From assembly GCA_030024085.1 (NCBI GenBank), contig JASEJE010000010.1, positions 35,042-99,041 of the forward strand: DNA of 64,000 bases, given 5' to 3'. Position 1 is the stretch's first letter, and each line of letters starts with the position of its first letter. Positions 9,074 to 17,648 of this stretch are shown here, piece by piece. The notes under the pieces were generated by a model, which worked only from the letters and a program-made list of their open reading frames with translations, did no database searches and was not told the DNA's origin. Made by a program: the position numbers and the translations under genes. Origin of the DNA: Bacillota bacterium (GTDB taxonomy: Bacteria; Bacillota; SHA-98; UBA4971).

Positions 9074-10102
9074 TTGAGCGATCTCAGACGTCTTCGTGAC
9101 CTCGTCCGTGTGGCAAAACTGTACTATGAGGCCAACATGTCTGAGCAAGAAATCGCGTCGTCTTGCGGTGTGTCACGATCGAGCGTGTCCCGCATGCTTG
9201 CGGAAGCGAAGCGCAGAGGAATCGTCACCATATCGTTCACTGGCTGGAACCGGCAGGGTACCACTGAGGCCAAGGAACTGCGATTCACGTACGGGCTCAA
9301 AGAGGTCGTTCTCGTTCCCAAGATCGGTGGCGGCTCCGATGTGAGGCTAAAAGAGAGACTTGGCGCCGCCGCCGCGGCTTACGTGTCTGAGATAATCCGG
9401 CCAGGACAGATGGTAGGGGTATCCTGGGGAACCACGCTGCTCGAAGTGGCTCTGAAGTTGCGGGCTCGCAGGATACCCGGGTTGTCAGTGGTGCAACTCA
9501 ACGGCAGTGTGGGTAAAGGCGGGGCTTCCTATTTGGGAGCACAAGTGCTCCAAATGATCGCGGCGAAACTCGGTGCGAAGGCGGTCCTGTTCCCCGCGCC
9601 GGCCATTGTTGGGGACCCATCCTTGAGTGAGGCGCTCATGAACGATGTGTCCATCACCGAGACGCTGGAAGCCGCAAGGGGATGCGACGTGGCTATCTTC
9701 ACAGTGGGTGTTGTGGATCCCGGGTGTGTACTCGTGGCGGCGGGTTATCTGACGGCGAATGACATAAGGCGGCTCCAGGAGCGCGGAGCGGTAGGGGACA
9801 TCTGTTCGCGGTTCTTCGACAGCCAAGGCAGGATTTGTGATGCAGAGCTCGACAGGCGCACTCTTGGTCTGTGCCTTTCAGACCTTGCGGCGATCCCCCT
9901 CAAGATACTCGTCGCGGGCGGAAGACATAAGATCGCGGGCATACTAGCGGCTCTTCGTGCTGGGTATGCCGATGTCTTGATAACGGACGAGACGACGGCT
10001 TCGGGCCTAAGAGACCTGGCTGAAGGCGAACTGTCCGGTGCGGAGAGCGCCAGGCCGAGTGTTGGTTGTGATGGCGGGTTGCTCCGCAACGAAGGGGCTT
10101 GA
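9074..10102 (+). CDS. SorC/DeoR-family transcriptional regulator, copy 1
   Basis: The 342-residue protein opens with a helix-turn-helix (VAKLYYEANMSEQEIAS, then SRSSVSRMLAEAKRRGIV) and continues with the sugar-binding domain of the SorC family: GVSWGTTLLEVALKL, VVQLNGSVGKGG, GAVGDICSRFFDSQGR and KIAGILAALRAGY. This domain, related to phosphosugar isomerases, usually binds a phosphorylated sugar effector; B. subtilis DeoR, which senses deoxyribose 5-phosphate, is a member. TTG 9074 is the only start that keeps the whole HTH. The C-terminus overlaps the start region of copy 2. Placed between the polyol genes and the BMC operon, it probably controls one or both. Confidence 0.88.
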   Translation: MSDLRRLRDLVRVAKLYYEANMSEQEIASSCGVSRSSVSRMLAEAKRRGIVTISFTGWNRQGTTEAKELRFTYGLKEVVLVPKIGGGSDVRLKERLGAAAAAYVSEIIRPGQMVGVSWGTTLLEVALKLRARRIPGLSVVQLNGSVGKGGASYLGAQVLQMIAAKLGAKAVLFPAPAIVGDPSLSEALMNDVSITETLEAARGCDVAIFTVGVVDPGCVLVAAGYLTANDIRRLQERGAVGDICSRFFDSQGRICDAELDRRTLGLCLSDLAAIPLKILVAGGRHKIAGILAALRAGYADVLITDETTASGLRDLAEGELSGAESARPSVGCDGGLLRNEGA

Positions 10103-10104
10103 AC

Positions 10105-11055
10105 ATGGGCATAGTGGATAACGACGAGCTGTGCGGGAGAGTGGCCAGGCTATACTACGGGGACGAACTGACTCAGGCAGAGATCGCTCAGCTGCTGGGG
10201 GTTTCTCGGTCCGTGGTCTCCAGATGTCTCTCTAGAGCTCTGGCGAGGCGCCTCGTTCAAATCGAGGTGCTTGACCCTGAGGAGGTCTGCAGGGAGCGGG
10301 CTGAGATCATCAGACAGCTATTCGGGCTACGGAAGGTGATAGTCGTACCGAACTCCGAGGACGACGACGATCAAGAAGCGAAACAGGCCCTGAGCGATGC
10401 AGCGACGGCATATCTCGATGGCATAGTCCGCGATGGCAGCGTGATAGCGGTTTCCTGGGGCACGACCATGTACGAGGTGGCCAAGCGCCTCGTCCCGCGA
10501 CGCCTCTCCGGGGTCAGGGTCGTTCAATTGAACGGGAACGCTAGAGCAAGCCGGACTCACGAAAACGCCGCGACCATATTGATGAACTTCGCCCAGGCCT
10601 ACTCCGCGGAGTCGTATTCGCTGCCGGTTCCCGCCGTCACCCGCAGCAGGGCCTTGTCCGCTCAGCTGCTCGCCGACCCGACCATCAGCTTTACCATCGA
10701 CCTGGCGAGACAGGCGGACATTGCCATCTTCAGCATTGGCTTCCCCGACGCGCGCTCGATCTTGGTGGAAGCCGGGTACGTCACTGTCCAGGAAATAGCG
10801 GAGCTCGTTGCCCACGGGGCGGTGGGCGACGTCTGCTCGAGGTACTTCGGCATGAACGGGGAAGTCATCGATCCCGACCTCGACGCGCGGACGATAGGGA
10901 TCGGCCTCGACGATCTCCGGAACAAGGAACACTCCATCGGGGTCGCTGCCGGCGCCCACAAGGCGCGAGGGATTGTGGGTGCTGCCAGGGGCGGGTATGT
11001 GAACACGCTCATCATAGACGAACTCGCGGCCCTCGAGATGATGCGCCTCGTCTGA
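10105..11055 (+). CDS. SorC/DeoR-family transcriptional regulator, copy 2
   Basis: ATG 10105 follows AAGGGG at 7 bases (TTG 10099 is possible), giving 316 residues. It has an N-terminal HTH (VARLYYGDELTQAEIAQ, SRSVVSRCLSRAL) and a C-terminal effector domain with AVSWGTTMYEVAKRL, VVQLNGNAR, GAVGDVCSRYFGMNG and KARGIVGAARGGY. It is a clear paralogue of copies 1 and 3. It starts 2 bases after copy 1 ends, so the two are co-translated. The acidic run EDDDDQE between HTH and sensor is not seen in the other two. Effector unknown; a sugar or polyol phosphate is expected. Confidence 0.88.
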   Translation: MGIVDNDELCGRVARLYYGDELTQAEIAQLLGVSRSVVSRCLSRALARRLVQIEVLDPEEVCRERAEIIRQLFGLRKVIVVPNSEDDDDQEAKQALSDAATAYLDGIVRDGSVIAVSWGTTMYEVAKRLVPRRLSGVRVVQLNGNARASRTHENAATILMNFAQAYSAESYSLPVPAVTRSRALSAQLLADPTISFTIDLARQADIAIFSIGFPDARSILVEAGYVTVQEIAELVAHGAVGDVCSRYFGMNGEVIDPDLDARTIGIGLDDLRNKEHSIGVAAGAHKARGIVGAARGGYVNTLIIDELAALEMMRLV

Positions 11056-11512
11056 GAGCCTCTTGAGCTCTGCTTCCAAGAGTCCTTGGTGCCGCTCTGG
11101 TCTGGGGACAATCCTACGACATCGCAGAGGTGACCCTCCAAGGGGCGTGGTTGGGTTCAGAGCGGGTGCGGTTGGGTTCAGAGCCCCCGCGACCCGCCGG
11201 GGACACCTCCGAAAAAAGTCTCAGGGAAGTACGGTCTCGTTGAAGGATTTCGGGGCAGAGCGAAGAATATACGACATCGAGCACAGATGTGCGCATATGG
11301 GCACGCATGTGCGCGAGCGCAAGGCCGTGGGGTCATGTAGTGGGTTGCGGCTCACCGGGCACTCGTGAGCGCTGGGCCGGGTCATCTTCGCCAGCGTTGC
11401 GCGGCGTGTCGAGCGCGGCCTGCGAGCCGGCGGTCAAGCGGGATCCCATCACCATCAAGATCAAGCGCGCTCCGGGCGCGCGGCACTGAAGGCAACGCCC
11501 GGAAGTGAGGGT
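11056..11512. promoter_or_regulatory. 457-base spacer before SorC copy 3; possible control region
   Basis: No gene is supported here. The spacer holds a direct repeat GTTGGGTTCAGAGC (about 11150 and 11170) and two ATGTGCGC blocks 10 bases apart (11287-11313 region). Either could be regulator sites, but no copy of these motifs was recognised elsewhere and no convincing -35/-10 pair was found. Confidence 0.3.
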
Positions 11513-12469
11513 ATGCACGCTACTGCGGACCGAAAAGATGTCGAGCTCCTTGTGGAGATCGCGCGCATGTACTACGAATACGGCCTCGACCAGCAAGAGA
11601 TCGCCGAGAGGGTGGGCTTGTCGCGCAGCCGCATCTCCAGGATGCTGACAAGGGCGAGAGAGGCGGGCATTGTACAGGTCACCATTGCTGACCCGTTCAG
11701 AGAGGAATCCTTGCTTGCCCAGGAGCTCCAGGCGAGGTACGGGTTGAAGAGGGTCGTTGTCTGCCCCGTTCCCCGGTCGAGCCGGGCGCCCCTGGCGTGG
11801 CACCTGGCGCAAGCTGCGGCGAGGCTGCTGAGAGAGCTGGTCCGGGACGGCTCCGTGATCGGCGTGTGTGGCGGGACGACGATGCTGGAAGTGGCGCGGG
11901 CGCTCCGGCCGCTGAAACGAAAGGACGTGAGCGTTGTCCAGCTCGAAGGGACGCTGTCCGGGAAAGGCGAAGCGCTCATCCACGGTAACGAGATAGCCCT
12001 TCTGTTCGCGAGAGCGTTCGCGGCCACGCCTTTCTTCCTGAGCGTGCCGGCGATTGTCGCCCACGAACAGGTGAGAGAGGCGCTCCTGAGCGACCGCAAT
12101 GTCGCCAGGGTCCTCGACATGGGCAAGTCGGCCTCCGTCGCGGTCTTCTCCATCGGGCGCCCCGACAGATCCTCCCTGCTCGTTCAGGCAGGCTATTTCT
12201 CGCCCGAGGAGATGGATTCGCTCGTGGCCGCGGGGGCCGTCGGGGACCTCTGCTCCCGGTTCTTCGCAGAGGACGGGTCCGTTTGCGACGAGTCGCTGAA
12301 CAGGAGAACGATCGGATTGGAACTCCAGGACTTCATGCAGAAGGATTTCGCAGTGGCAGTGGCGGGCGGCCCACAGAAAGTCGCAGGAGTAAGAGGGGCC
12401 CTGCGCGGCCGGTTCGCCAACGTGCTCGTCACTGACGAGGCAACGGCAAAGCAGTTGCTGGACGTATAG
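11513..12469 (+). CDS. SorC/DeoR-family transcriptional regulator, copy 3
   Basis: A 318-residue regulator: HTH (IARMYYEYGLDQQEIAE, SRSRISRMLTRAREAG) followed by the SorC sensor (GVCGGTTMLEVARAL, VVQLEGTLSG, GAVGDLCSRFFAEDG, KVAGVRGALRGRF). The WGTT motif of copies 1 and 2 is CGGTT here. ATG 11513 follows GTGAGGGT. It ends 49 bases before the aldehyde dehydrogenase, which makes it the regulator most directly attached to the BMC operon. Three tandem paralogues suggest that different phosphosugars, or different promoters, are read separately. Confidence 0.88.
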   Translation: MHATADRKDVELLVEIARMYYEYGLDQQEIAERVGLSRSRISRMLTRAREAGIVQVTIADPFREESLLAQELQARYGLKRVVVCPVPRSSRAPLAWHLAQAAARLLRELVRDGSVIGVCGGTTMLEVARALRPLKRKDVSVVQLEGTLSGKGEALIHGNEIALLFARAFAATPFFLSVPAIVAHEQVREALLSDRNVARVLDMGKSASVAVFSIGRPDRSSLLVQAGYFSPEEMDSLVAAGAVGDLCSRFFAEDGSVCDESLNRRTIGLELQDFMQKDFAVAVAGGPQKVAGVRGALRGRFANVLVTDEATAKQLLDV

Positions 12470-12518
12470 TGCTCGCGAGGCGGAGACTCACTTGCTTGAA
12501 GGGCGAGGTGAGACGGGA

Positions 12519-14357
12519 ATGGCGCTTGACACGGACCTTGAGTCGATTCAAGAGGCGAGAGACGCGGTGCGTCGCGCTGCCGAGGCCCGCGTGAAGCTGG
12601 CGTCTTTCTCTCAGGAGCAGGTCGATCGCATCGTCGCGAAGATGGCGGATGCGGGGCGCGCACACGCGCGCGCCCTCGCGAAAATGGCGGTCGAAGAGAC
12701 GGGTTTTGGGGTATATGAAGACAAGATCACGAAGAACCTCTTCGCGTCCGAACGCGTGTACGAGGCCATTCGCGATCTCAGGACGGTAGGCGTCATCCGG
12801 TGCGACCGGTCGCGCAGGGTCGCCGAGATAGCCGAGCCGGTGGGCGTGGTCGTCGCCCTCGTTCCGTCCACGAACCCGACGTCCACGGTCATATACAAGA
12901 GCATGATAAGCCTCAAAGCCCGGAATCCCATCGTGTTCAGCCCGCATCCTTCTGCATGCAGGTGTAGTTGCCAGGCGGCGCAGGTGATGGCCGACGCGGC
13001 CGCCGCCGCTGGAGCGCCCAGGGGGGCGATCCAGTGTCTCGTTCATCCGACCAAGCAAGCCACGGACGAACTCATGCGCCATCCCGATACAGCCCTCATA
13101 CTCGCCACCGGCGGATCGGCCATGGTGAGGGCGGCGTACAGCGCGGGTAAGCCCGCCTACGGGGTGGGCCCGGGCAACGTGCCGGCGTTCATCGAGCGCA
13201 CGGCCGACATAAAGAGGGCCGTATCAGACATCTTCTCGAGCAAGACCTTTGACAACGGCACGATTTGCGCGTCCGAGCAAGCGATAGTGACAGAGTCGGT
13301 CATCGAGGACAAAGTCGTGGAGGAGGTCAAAGCCCAAGGGGGACACTTCTTGACCGACGCGGAGGCCGCCGCGCTTTCGAAGACCGTGGTGACGTCCGGA
13401 GGCAACATCAACCCGTCCATCGTGGGAAGAAGCGCGGTGACCATAGCCAAAATGGCCGGGCTCTCTGTGCCGGACGGGACGTGCGTTCTTGTGGCCCGCC
13501 TTTCGGGAGTCGGGCCCCAGCACCCGCTTTCCAAGGAAAAGCTCAGTCCCATACTGGCTTTCTACGTCGAGCCCGACTGGCAGGCGGCCTGCGAACGGTG
13601 CATCGAGATCTTGGAGTTCGGCGGCATCGGCCACACCTTGGTCATTCACTCGCGAAATCCCGTTGTCATCAGGGAGTTTGCCATGAAGAAGCCGGTCTTC
13701 AGGATACTGGTCAACACCCCCTCCTCGCAAGGGGCCATCGGCGCGACGACCGGCCTGGATCCGGCGTTGACGCTCGGTTGCGGAACATGGGGCGGCAGCA
13801 TCACCGCAGATAATGTCGGACCGTTGCACCTCGTCAACGTGAAACGTGTGGCGTACGGTCTGGATTTCGACGGTGCCGAACGGCTGTATGAGGAGATGTT
13901 GGAAGGAGCCGCAGGGGCGGACGTGACCTGCAGGCTTCCCGGCGCATCCGCTCGCCCCGCCGATGCGTTGCGTTGGGCGGGCGCGGGAGGGCCCAAGTCG
14001 GACGGACCCGGGGCTCCACCCGGTTCCGGCCAGCGCAGGTCGGTTCCTGCCATCATCGGTCCGGCGGCCGCCGTTGACAAGCCGGTCACAACTCCCTTCC
14101 CTATCCCCGCGAGGGGCGGGAGCGCAGGCCGGGGCCGCGCGGGAGGGGCCGAGTCCGGCGGGAAGCCGGGCGCGACAGGCGCAGTTAGCACAGCAAGCAT
14201 GGCAACCATGGCGCGAGCGGCAGACGGGGGAGGACAGGCCGCCAAGGACTTGGCTTCCAGCAGGCAACCCCATCAGACCAGGCTTGTCACGGATGAGGAC
14301 ATCCGGGCGGTCGTCGACAGGTTCCTTTCTGAGTTGAATCGTGCGAAGGGCGGCTGA
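12519..14357 (+). CDS. BMC acylating aldehyde dehydrogenase (PduP/EutE class) with C-terminal encapsulation peptide
   Basis: The 612-residue protein starts at ATG 12519, 8 bases after GAGGTGAG. Residues 1 to about 470 are a CoA-acylating aldehyde dehydrogenase with catalytic Cys250 in FDNGTICASEQ and the family segments VPSTNPTSTVIYK and YGVGPGNVPAFIE. It oxidises an aldehyde (acetaldehyde if DERA is the source) to acyl-CoA with NAD inside the shell. A Gly/Pro/Ala/Arg-rich linker of about 110 residues follows, then an amphipathic tail (residues about 587-612, TDEDIRAVVDRFLSELNRA) typical of an encapsulation peptide. It is the first gene of the BMC operon. The linker DNA is extremely GC-rich and is longer than I would expect for this class. 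Confidence 0.93.
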   Translation: MALDTDLESIQEARDAVRRAAEARVKLASFSQEQVDRIVAKMADAGRAHARALAKMAVEETGFGVYEDKITKNLFASERVYEAIRDLRTVGVIRCDRSRRVAEIAEPVGVVVALVPSTNPTSTVIYKSMISLKARNPIVFSPHPSACRCSCQAAQVMADAAAAAGAPRGAIQCLVHPTKQATDELMRHPDTALILATGGSAMVRAAYSAGKPAYGVGPGNVPAFIERTADIKRAVSDIFSSKTFDNGTICASEQAIVTESVIEDKVVEEVKAQGGHFLTDAEAAALSKTVVTSGGNINPSIVGRSAVTIAKMAGLSVPDGTCVLVARLSGVGPQHPLSKEKLSPILAFYVEPDWQAACERCIEILEFGGIGHTLVIHSRNPVVIREFAMKKPVFRILVNTPSSQGAIGATTGLDPALTLGCGTWGGSITADNVGPLHLVNVKRVAYGLDFDGAERLYEEMLEGAAGADVTCRLPGASARPADALRWAGAGGPKSDGPGAPPGSGQRRSVPAIIGPAAAVDKPVTTPFPIPARGGSAGRGRAGGAESGGKPGATGAVSTASMATMARAADGGGQAAKDLASSRQPHQTRLVTDEDIRAVVDRFLSELNRAKGG

Positions 14358-14490
14358 AGTAGCGTAGGTAACGACCACGAGGTAACGACCACAAGGTGGC
14401 ATGAGGCGTACGTGGGCTGGCATCCGGGATGGGCGGGGTTGGGGCGGGACCGCACGCGAAAACGCACATTGTGACAGGGAGGCAGGACCG

Positions 14491-14766
14491 GTGGTTCAGG
14501 ATGCACTGGGGATGGTTGAGACCAAAGGACTCGTGGGGGCCATCGAGGCGGCCGACGCGATGGTCAAGGCGGCGAACGTCGTGCTCATCGGCAAGGAGTA
14601 CATCGGCGGCGGCTATGTGACGGTCATGGTCCGGGGCGACGTGGGGGCGGTGAAAGCCGCGACAGACGCGGGGGCGGCCGCCGCTGCGAGGGTCGGGGAG
14701 CTCGTGAGCGTGCACGTCATCCCGAGACCCCATACAGATGTCGATGGAATCCTGCCGAAAGCGTAA
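14491..14766 (+). CDS. BMC-H hexameric shell protein (PduA/EutM type), copy 1
   Basis: GTG 14491, 8 bases after AGGGAGG, gives 91 residues, the size of a single BMC domain. The order [37 protein letters not shown] and HVIPRPH is the canonical BMC-H pattern (PF00936). The pore-facing loop is YIGGGY. Hexamers of this protein tile the facets of the compartment and pass small metabolites. The 133 bases upstream contain a direct repeat GGTAACGACCAC (14367 and 14382) and no gene. Confidence 0.95.
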   Translation: MVQDALGMVETKGLVGAIEAADAMVKAANVVLIGKEYIGGGYVTVMVRGDVGAVKAATDAGAAAAARVGELVSVHVIPRPHTDVDGILPKA

Positions 14767-14832
14767 GGCCCGACCCATCGCCGGCCGAGAGACGGGCCCG
14801 GCGCCGCTATCGCGCGGCGGAGGCAGGTGGAG

Positions 14833-15597
14833 ATGGACTACAGCTCTATTGAGGATCTCATAGCAAAGTGTGTGAGAGAGCTCGAAGCGAGGGGCCTTGC
14901 GGTCCCGGGGGTCAAGCCGCCGCCTTCTGTTCCGGCTCCTGACCCGAGCGGCGGCCGGCTTTCGGCCCAAGAAGGCGGCAGCCCGGAATGGCGGGCGGGC
15001 GGGCCGATGGTGCCGGTGGGCGTCTCCAATCGCCACGTGCACCTGTGCGCGCGGGATTTCGAGGCGCTGTTCGGGGCCGAAAGCGCCAAGAGCGGTCTGG
15101 CGAGGCTGCGGGACCTTTCGCAGCCCGGGCAGTTCGTTGCGAAAGAGATGGTCGCCCTCGTCGGCCCCAAAGGGGACATACCTGGCGTCAGAGTGCTGGG
15201 GCCGCTGCGGTCGAGAACCCAGGTCGAGATAAGCCGCACGGATGGATTTGCGCTGGGCATCTCTCCGCCGGTTCGTGATTCGGGCGACCTCGACGGTTCC
15301 GCCCCCATCACTCTCGTGGGGCCGGCTGGTGCCGTAAACCTGAAGGAGGGCGCCATCATCGCGACCCGCCACATCCATATGAGGCCGCAGGAGGCGTCTT
15401 CTTGGGGCCTTCGGGACGGCGACCGCGTGGAGGTGGAGGCTGCGGGGGCGCGGGGCCTGGTGTTCCGCGGCGTGCTCGTGAGGGTGAGGGAAGACTTTCA
15501 GCTCGAGATGCACGTCGATACCGACGAAGCCAACGCGGCGCTCTTGCGAAACGGCGACATGGTGAGAGTCGTCGGCAGGAGCTCGGCGTCGAGGTAA
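14833..15597 (+). CDS. pduL: Phosphotransacylase PduL with N-terminal encapsulation helix
   Basis: A 254-residue protein from ATG 14833 (CGGAGG 9 bases upstream). Residues 1-22 (SIEDLIAKCVRELEARG) form an amphipathic encapsulation helix, followed by a Pro/Gly linker to about residue 57. The catalytic part is two PduL (PF06130) repeats with zinc ligands in SNRHVHL (His68, His70), RHIHM (His180, His182) and EMHVDTDEAN (His227). It converts acyl-CoA plus phosphate to acyl phosphate and free CoA, recycling CoA in the lumen. It sits between two shell genes, as in other BMC operons. No acetate kinase is in the window; that step must be encoded elsewhere. Confidence 0.95.
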   Translation: MDYSSIEDLIAKCVRELEARGLAVPGVKPPPSVPAPDPSGGRLSAQEGGSPEWRAGGPMVPVGVSNRHVHLCARDFEALFGAESAKSGLARLRDLSQPGQFVAKEMVALVGPKGDIPGVRVLGPLRSRTQVEISRTDGFALGISPPVRDSGDLDGSAPITLVGPAGAVNLKEGAIIATRHIHMRPQEASSWGLRDGDRVEVEAAGARGLVFRGVLVRVREDFQLEMHVDTDEANAALLRNGDMVRVVGRSSASR

Positions 15598-15679
15598 CCG
15601 CAAGACGGTGGCAGGCAGGGCCGCCGTGAGAGAGACGAGACGATTGGAGCCTCGAAACGGCTCTGGAGGGGTAAGCCCT

Positions 15680-16228
15680 GTGGGTCTGGCGATAGGTCTC
15701 GTGGAGTTTGCAAACGTGACCAAAGGTATAGAGGGAACTGACGCCATGGTCAAAGCGGCCGATGTTGAGCTTCTGCTGGCGCGACCCACCTGTCCGGGAA
15801 AGTTCACGACCCTCGTGTCCGGAGACGTGGGCGCCGTGAAAAGCTCGATTGCCGCAGGGACCGTGGTAGGCGCCGACGCCGTGGTGGACGAGTTCGTCTT
15901 GCCCAACGTGCATCCAGGGGTGTTTCCAGCGATAACCGCGACGTCCGACGTGCGGGAGGTGAAGGCGCTCGGCGTGATCGAGACCTTTACGGTCGCGTCC
16001 GCCATAGTTGCGGCTGACGCCGCTCTCAAGGCCGCGGCGGTCGAGGCCATCGAGCTGAGGCTCGCCATCGGGCTCGGCGGCAAGTGCTTCGTCACTCTTA
16101 CAGGAGACGTGGGCGCAGTGCAGGCGGCAGTGAGCGCGGGTAGCGCCGACGCAAGCGCGAGGGGGCTTCTGGTCTCCCGCGTAGTGATCCCGTCACCGGC
16201 GAAGGAGCTTGTCGCGGCTCTCTTGTGA
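15680..16228 (+). CDS. pduT: BMC-T trimeric tandem-domain shell protein, PduT-like
   Basis: GTG 15680 (GGAGGGG 8 bases upstream) gives 182 residues with two BMC domains: residues 1 to about 92 (GLVEFANVTKGIEGTDAMVK) and 95-182 (ALGVIETFTVASAIVAADAALK). The order and spacing follow PduT almost residue for residue. The pore cysteine of PduT, Cys38 in a CPGKF motif, is at exactly residue 38 here. In PduT three copies of it hold a 4Fe-4S cluster at the trimer axis. It probably carries electrons or a cluster across the shell, in partnership with the PduS-like protein three genes downstream. Confidence 0.92.
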   Translation: MGLAIGLVEFANVTKGIEGTDAMVKAADVELLLARPTCPGKFTTLVSGDVGAVKSSIAAGTVVGADAVVDEFVLPNVHPGVFPAITATSDVREVKALGVIETFTVASAIVAADAALKAAAVEAIELRLAIGLGGKCFVTLTGDVGAVQAAVSAGSADASARGLLVSRVVIPSPAKELVAALL

Positions 16229-16243
16229 GATGGGGGTGCTCGA

Positions 16244-16738
16244 GTGCGTGCGGTGATCACCGAGGCTGAACTGAAAAGGCTTGCGCCAGCCTCGAGGGTC
16301 CTGGTGCCGCGTGGCGCGATTGTAACTCCCGCAGCCAGAGACTACGCCAGGGATAATGGAATCGCGCTCATCGAGATAGCCGGCGAGGGCGTCTTCGGGG
16401 TCTCGCGCGGCGGGAACGAAGAAGATGCGCGTGCCTTCGTCTTCGCCGCGGTCGCAGGCACGCTGCCAGGCACGCTGTCCCGTGCCGGCAGGTGTCCTCC
16501 CGGTGCGGAAGGCCGTTTCCTAGTGTGTGGTGCGCACCCAAGCGCCGAAACGAACGCCGGGGCGCGCTTGCAGCCGGACATGGGCGTTCAGGAGGTCATG
16601 GAGCGAATAGTCCGGGCTGCCATCGCGAATCTGGGACCACATGCCACCAGAGAGACTCTTGTCAAGGTATTGATTACCGTATTGATCCGCCTGGGTTACG
16701 CGGTTGGAGTGTCAGGCATTACGTCGCAGGACCGGTGA
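16244..16738 (+). CDS. BMC-associated protein with EutQ-like N-terminal domain, function unknown
   Basis: A 164-residue protein starting at GTG 16244, 15 bases after the PduT stop. Residues 1-45 (ITEAELKRLAPASRVLVPRG, then IVTPAARDYARDNGI) resemble the small N-terminal domain found in EutQ and other BMC accessory proteins. The EutQ cupin that should follow is absent. A variable linker comes next, then a helical C-terminal half (VQEVMERIVRAAIANLG, then TRETLVKVLITVLIRLGY) that could be an encapsulation or docking helix. No catalytic motif is visible. Its place among shell genes argues for an assembly or scaffolding role; that is inference. Confidence 0.6.
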   Translation: MRAVITEAELKRLAPASRVLVPRGAIVTPAARDYARDNGIALIEIAGEGVFGVSRGGNEEDARAFVFAAVAGTLPGTLSRAGRCPPGAEGRFLVCGAHPSAETNAGARLQPDMGVQEVMERIVRAAIANLGPHATRETLVKVLITVLIRLGYAVGVSGITSQDR

Positions 16739-16754
16739 AAGGGGGTGAACCCAA

Positions 16755-17060
16755 GTGGCCATGGAAGCGCTGGGAATGATTGAGACCAGAGGGCTCGTCG
16801 CGATGATAGAGGCTGCTGACGCCATGGTTAAGGCGGCCAACGTGAGGCTCGTGGGCTGGGAGAAGATCGGCGGCGGGTATGTGACTGTCCTGGTGAGAGG
16901 AGAAGTGGCGGCGTGCAAGTCGGCCTGCGAGGCCGGTGCGGCTGCGGCTGCGAAGATCGGCGAGGTTGTGTCGGTGCACGTCATTCCGAGACCGCACTTC
17001 GACCTTGAGGGCAAGCTGCCCATTTCCCTGCCGGAGACGAAGAAGGAGAAGGGCCAGTAG
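16755..17060 (+). CDS. BMC-H hexameric shell protein (PduA/PduJ type), copy 2
   Basis: 101 residues from GTG 16755 (AAAGGGGG 9 bases upstream; ATG 16761 is the alternative). It has a single BMC domain: [38 protein letters not shown] and HVIPRPHFD. It differs from copy 1 in the pore-flanking residues (WEKIGGGY versus KEYIGGGY) and has a short charged tail (ETKKEKGQ). It is the second facet protein, so the shell probably mixes two hexamers with different pores. Confidence 0.95.
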   Translation: MAMEALGMIETRGLVAMIEAADAMVKAANVRLVGWEKIGGGYVTVLVRGEVAACKSACEAGAAAAAKIGEVVSVHVIPRPHFDLEGKLPISLPETKKEKGQ

Positions 17061-17078
17061 CGCACTGCTCACCCCCGG

Positions 17079-17140
17079 ACCGGGCGCGGCGACGGCCGCC
17101 GGTTCTACGACAGGACTGCGACTGTGCGGTCGCGCCCGGT
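17079..17140 (+). other. Intercistronic stem-loop before the first BMC-P gene
   Basis: ACCGGGCGCG (17079-17088) pairs perfectly with CGCGCCCGGT (17131-17140) around a 42-base insert that can itself fold. It lies between the abundant BMC-H gene and the low-copy vertex gene, where a processing or attenuation hairpin would adjust stoichiometry. No U-tract follows. Confidence 0.45.
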
Positions 17141-17208
17141 GACGGTGAGGGCATACGAGCCCACACCCACATGAGTGTACCCCGGTTGAGCGAAGAGGGG
17201 GGATCTCC

Positions 17209-17502
17209 TTGATCGCGTGCAGAGTGGTGGGCACCGTGGTTTGCACGAGAAAGGACGAGAAACTCGTAGGTTCGAAGCTCCAGATCGTGGAGCCTATATC
17301 CCTGGTTGACCAGTCTCCCGATGGAAAACCCCTGGTGGCGATAGATACGGTTGGAGCGGGCGAGGGGGAAATCGTGCTCGTCGTGAGCGGAAGTTCGGCC
17401 CGCCAGACGTCGAGGACTCAGAATACGCCAGTGGACGCGGTCATAATGGCGATCGTGGACTCCATCGAGATGAGCGGCAAGTTGGTGTACCGAAAGAGCT
17501 GA
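17209..17502 (+). CDS. BMC-P pentameric vertex protein (EutN/CcmL), copy 1
   Basis: TTG 17209 after GAGGGGGGATC gives 97 residues of the EutN/CcmL family (PF03319): IACRVVGTVVCTRKDEKLVG, SKLQIVEP, VAIDTVGAGEGEIVLVVSGSSAR and PVDAVIMAIVD. Pentamers of this family cap the twelve vertices and close the shell. It starts the second half of the operon. Two paralogues follow within 3.2 kb. Confidence 0.93.
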   Translation: MIACRVVGTVVCTRKDEKLVGSKLQIVEPISLVDQSPDGKPLVAIDTVGAGEGEIVLVVSGSSARQTSRTQNTPVDAVIMAIVDSIEMSGKLVYRKS

Positions 17503-17648
17503 CAAGCGCTGACACGCCCGCAAGCTTGTTCCCTCGTTCCGCGGGTGCGGCTCGGGGAGTCGGATGACCGGGCGGGCGCGAAAGACGCGGCGAGCGCGGC
17601 GGGCGTCGGTTGGTCGGTTGAGTGTTGGATCCTTCAGGTGGTGGAAGG

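Noticed and set aside
14287..16260. 657-codon minus-strand frame across the BMC genes
   Set aside because: The opposite strand carries four recognisable BMC genes with RBSs; the minus frame has no domain and is a GC3 artefact.
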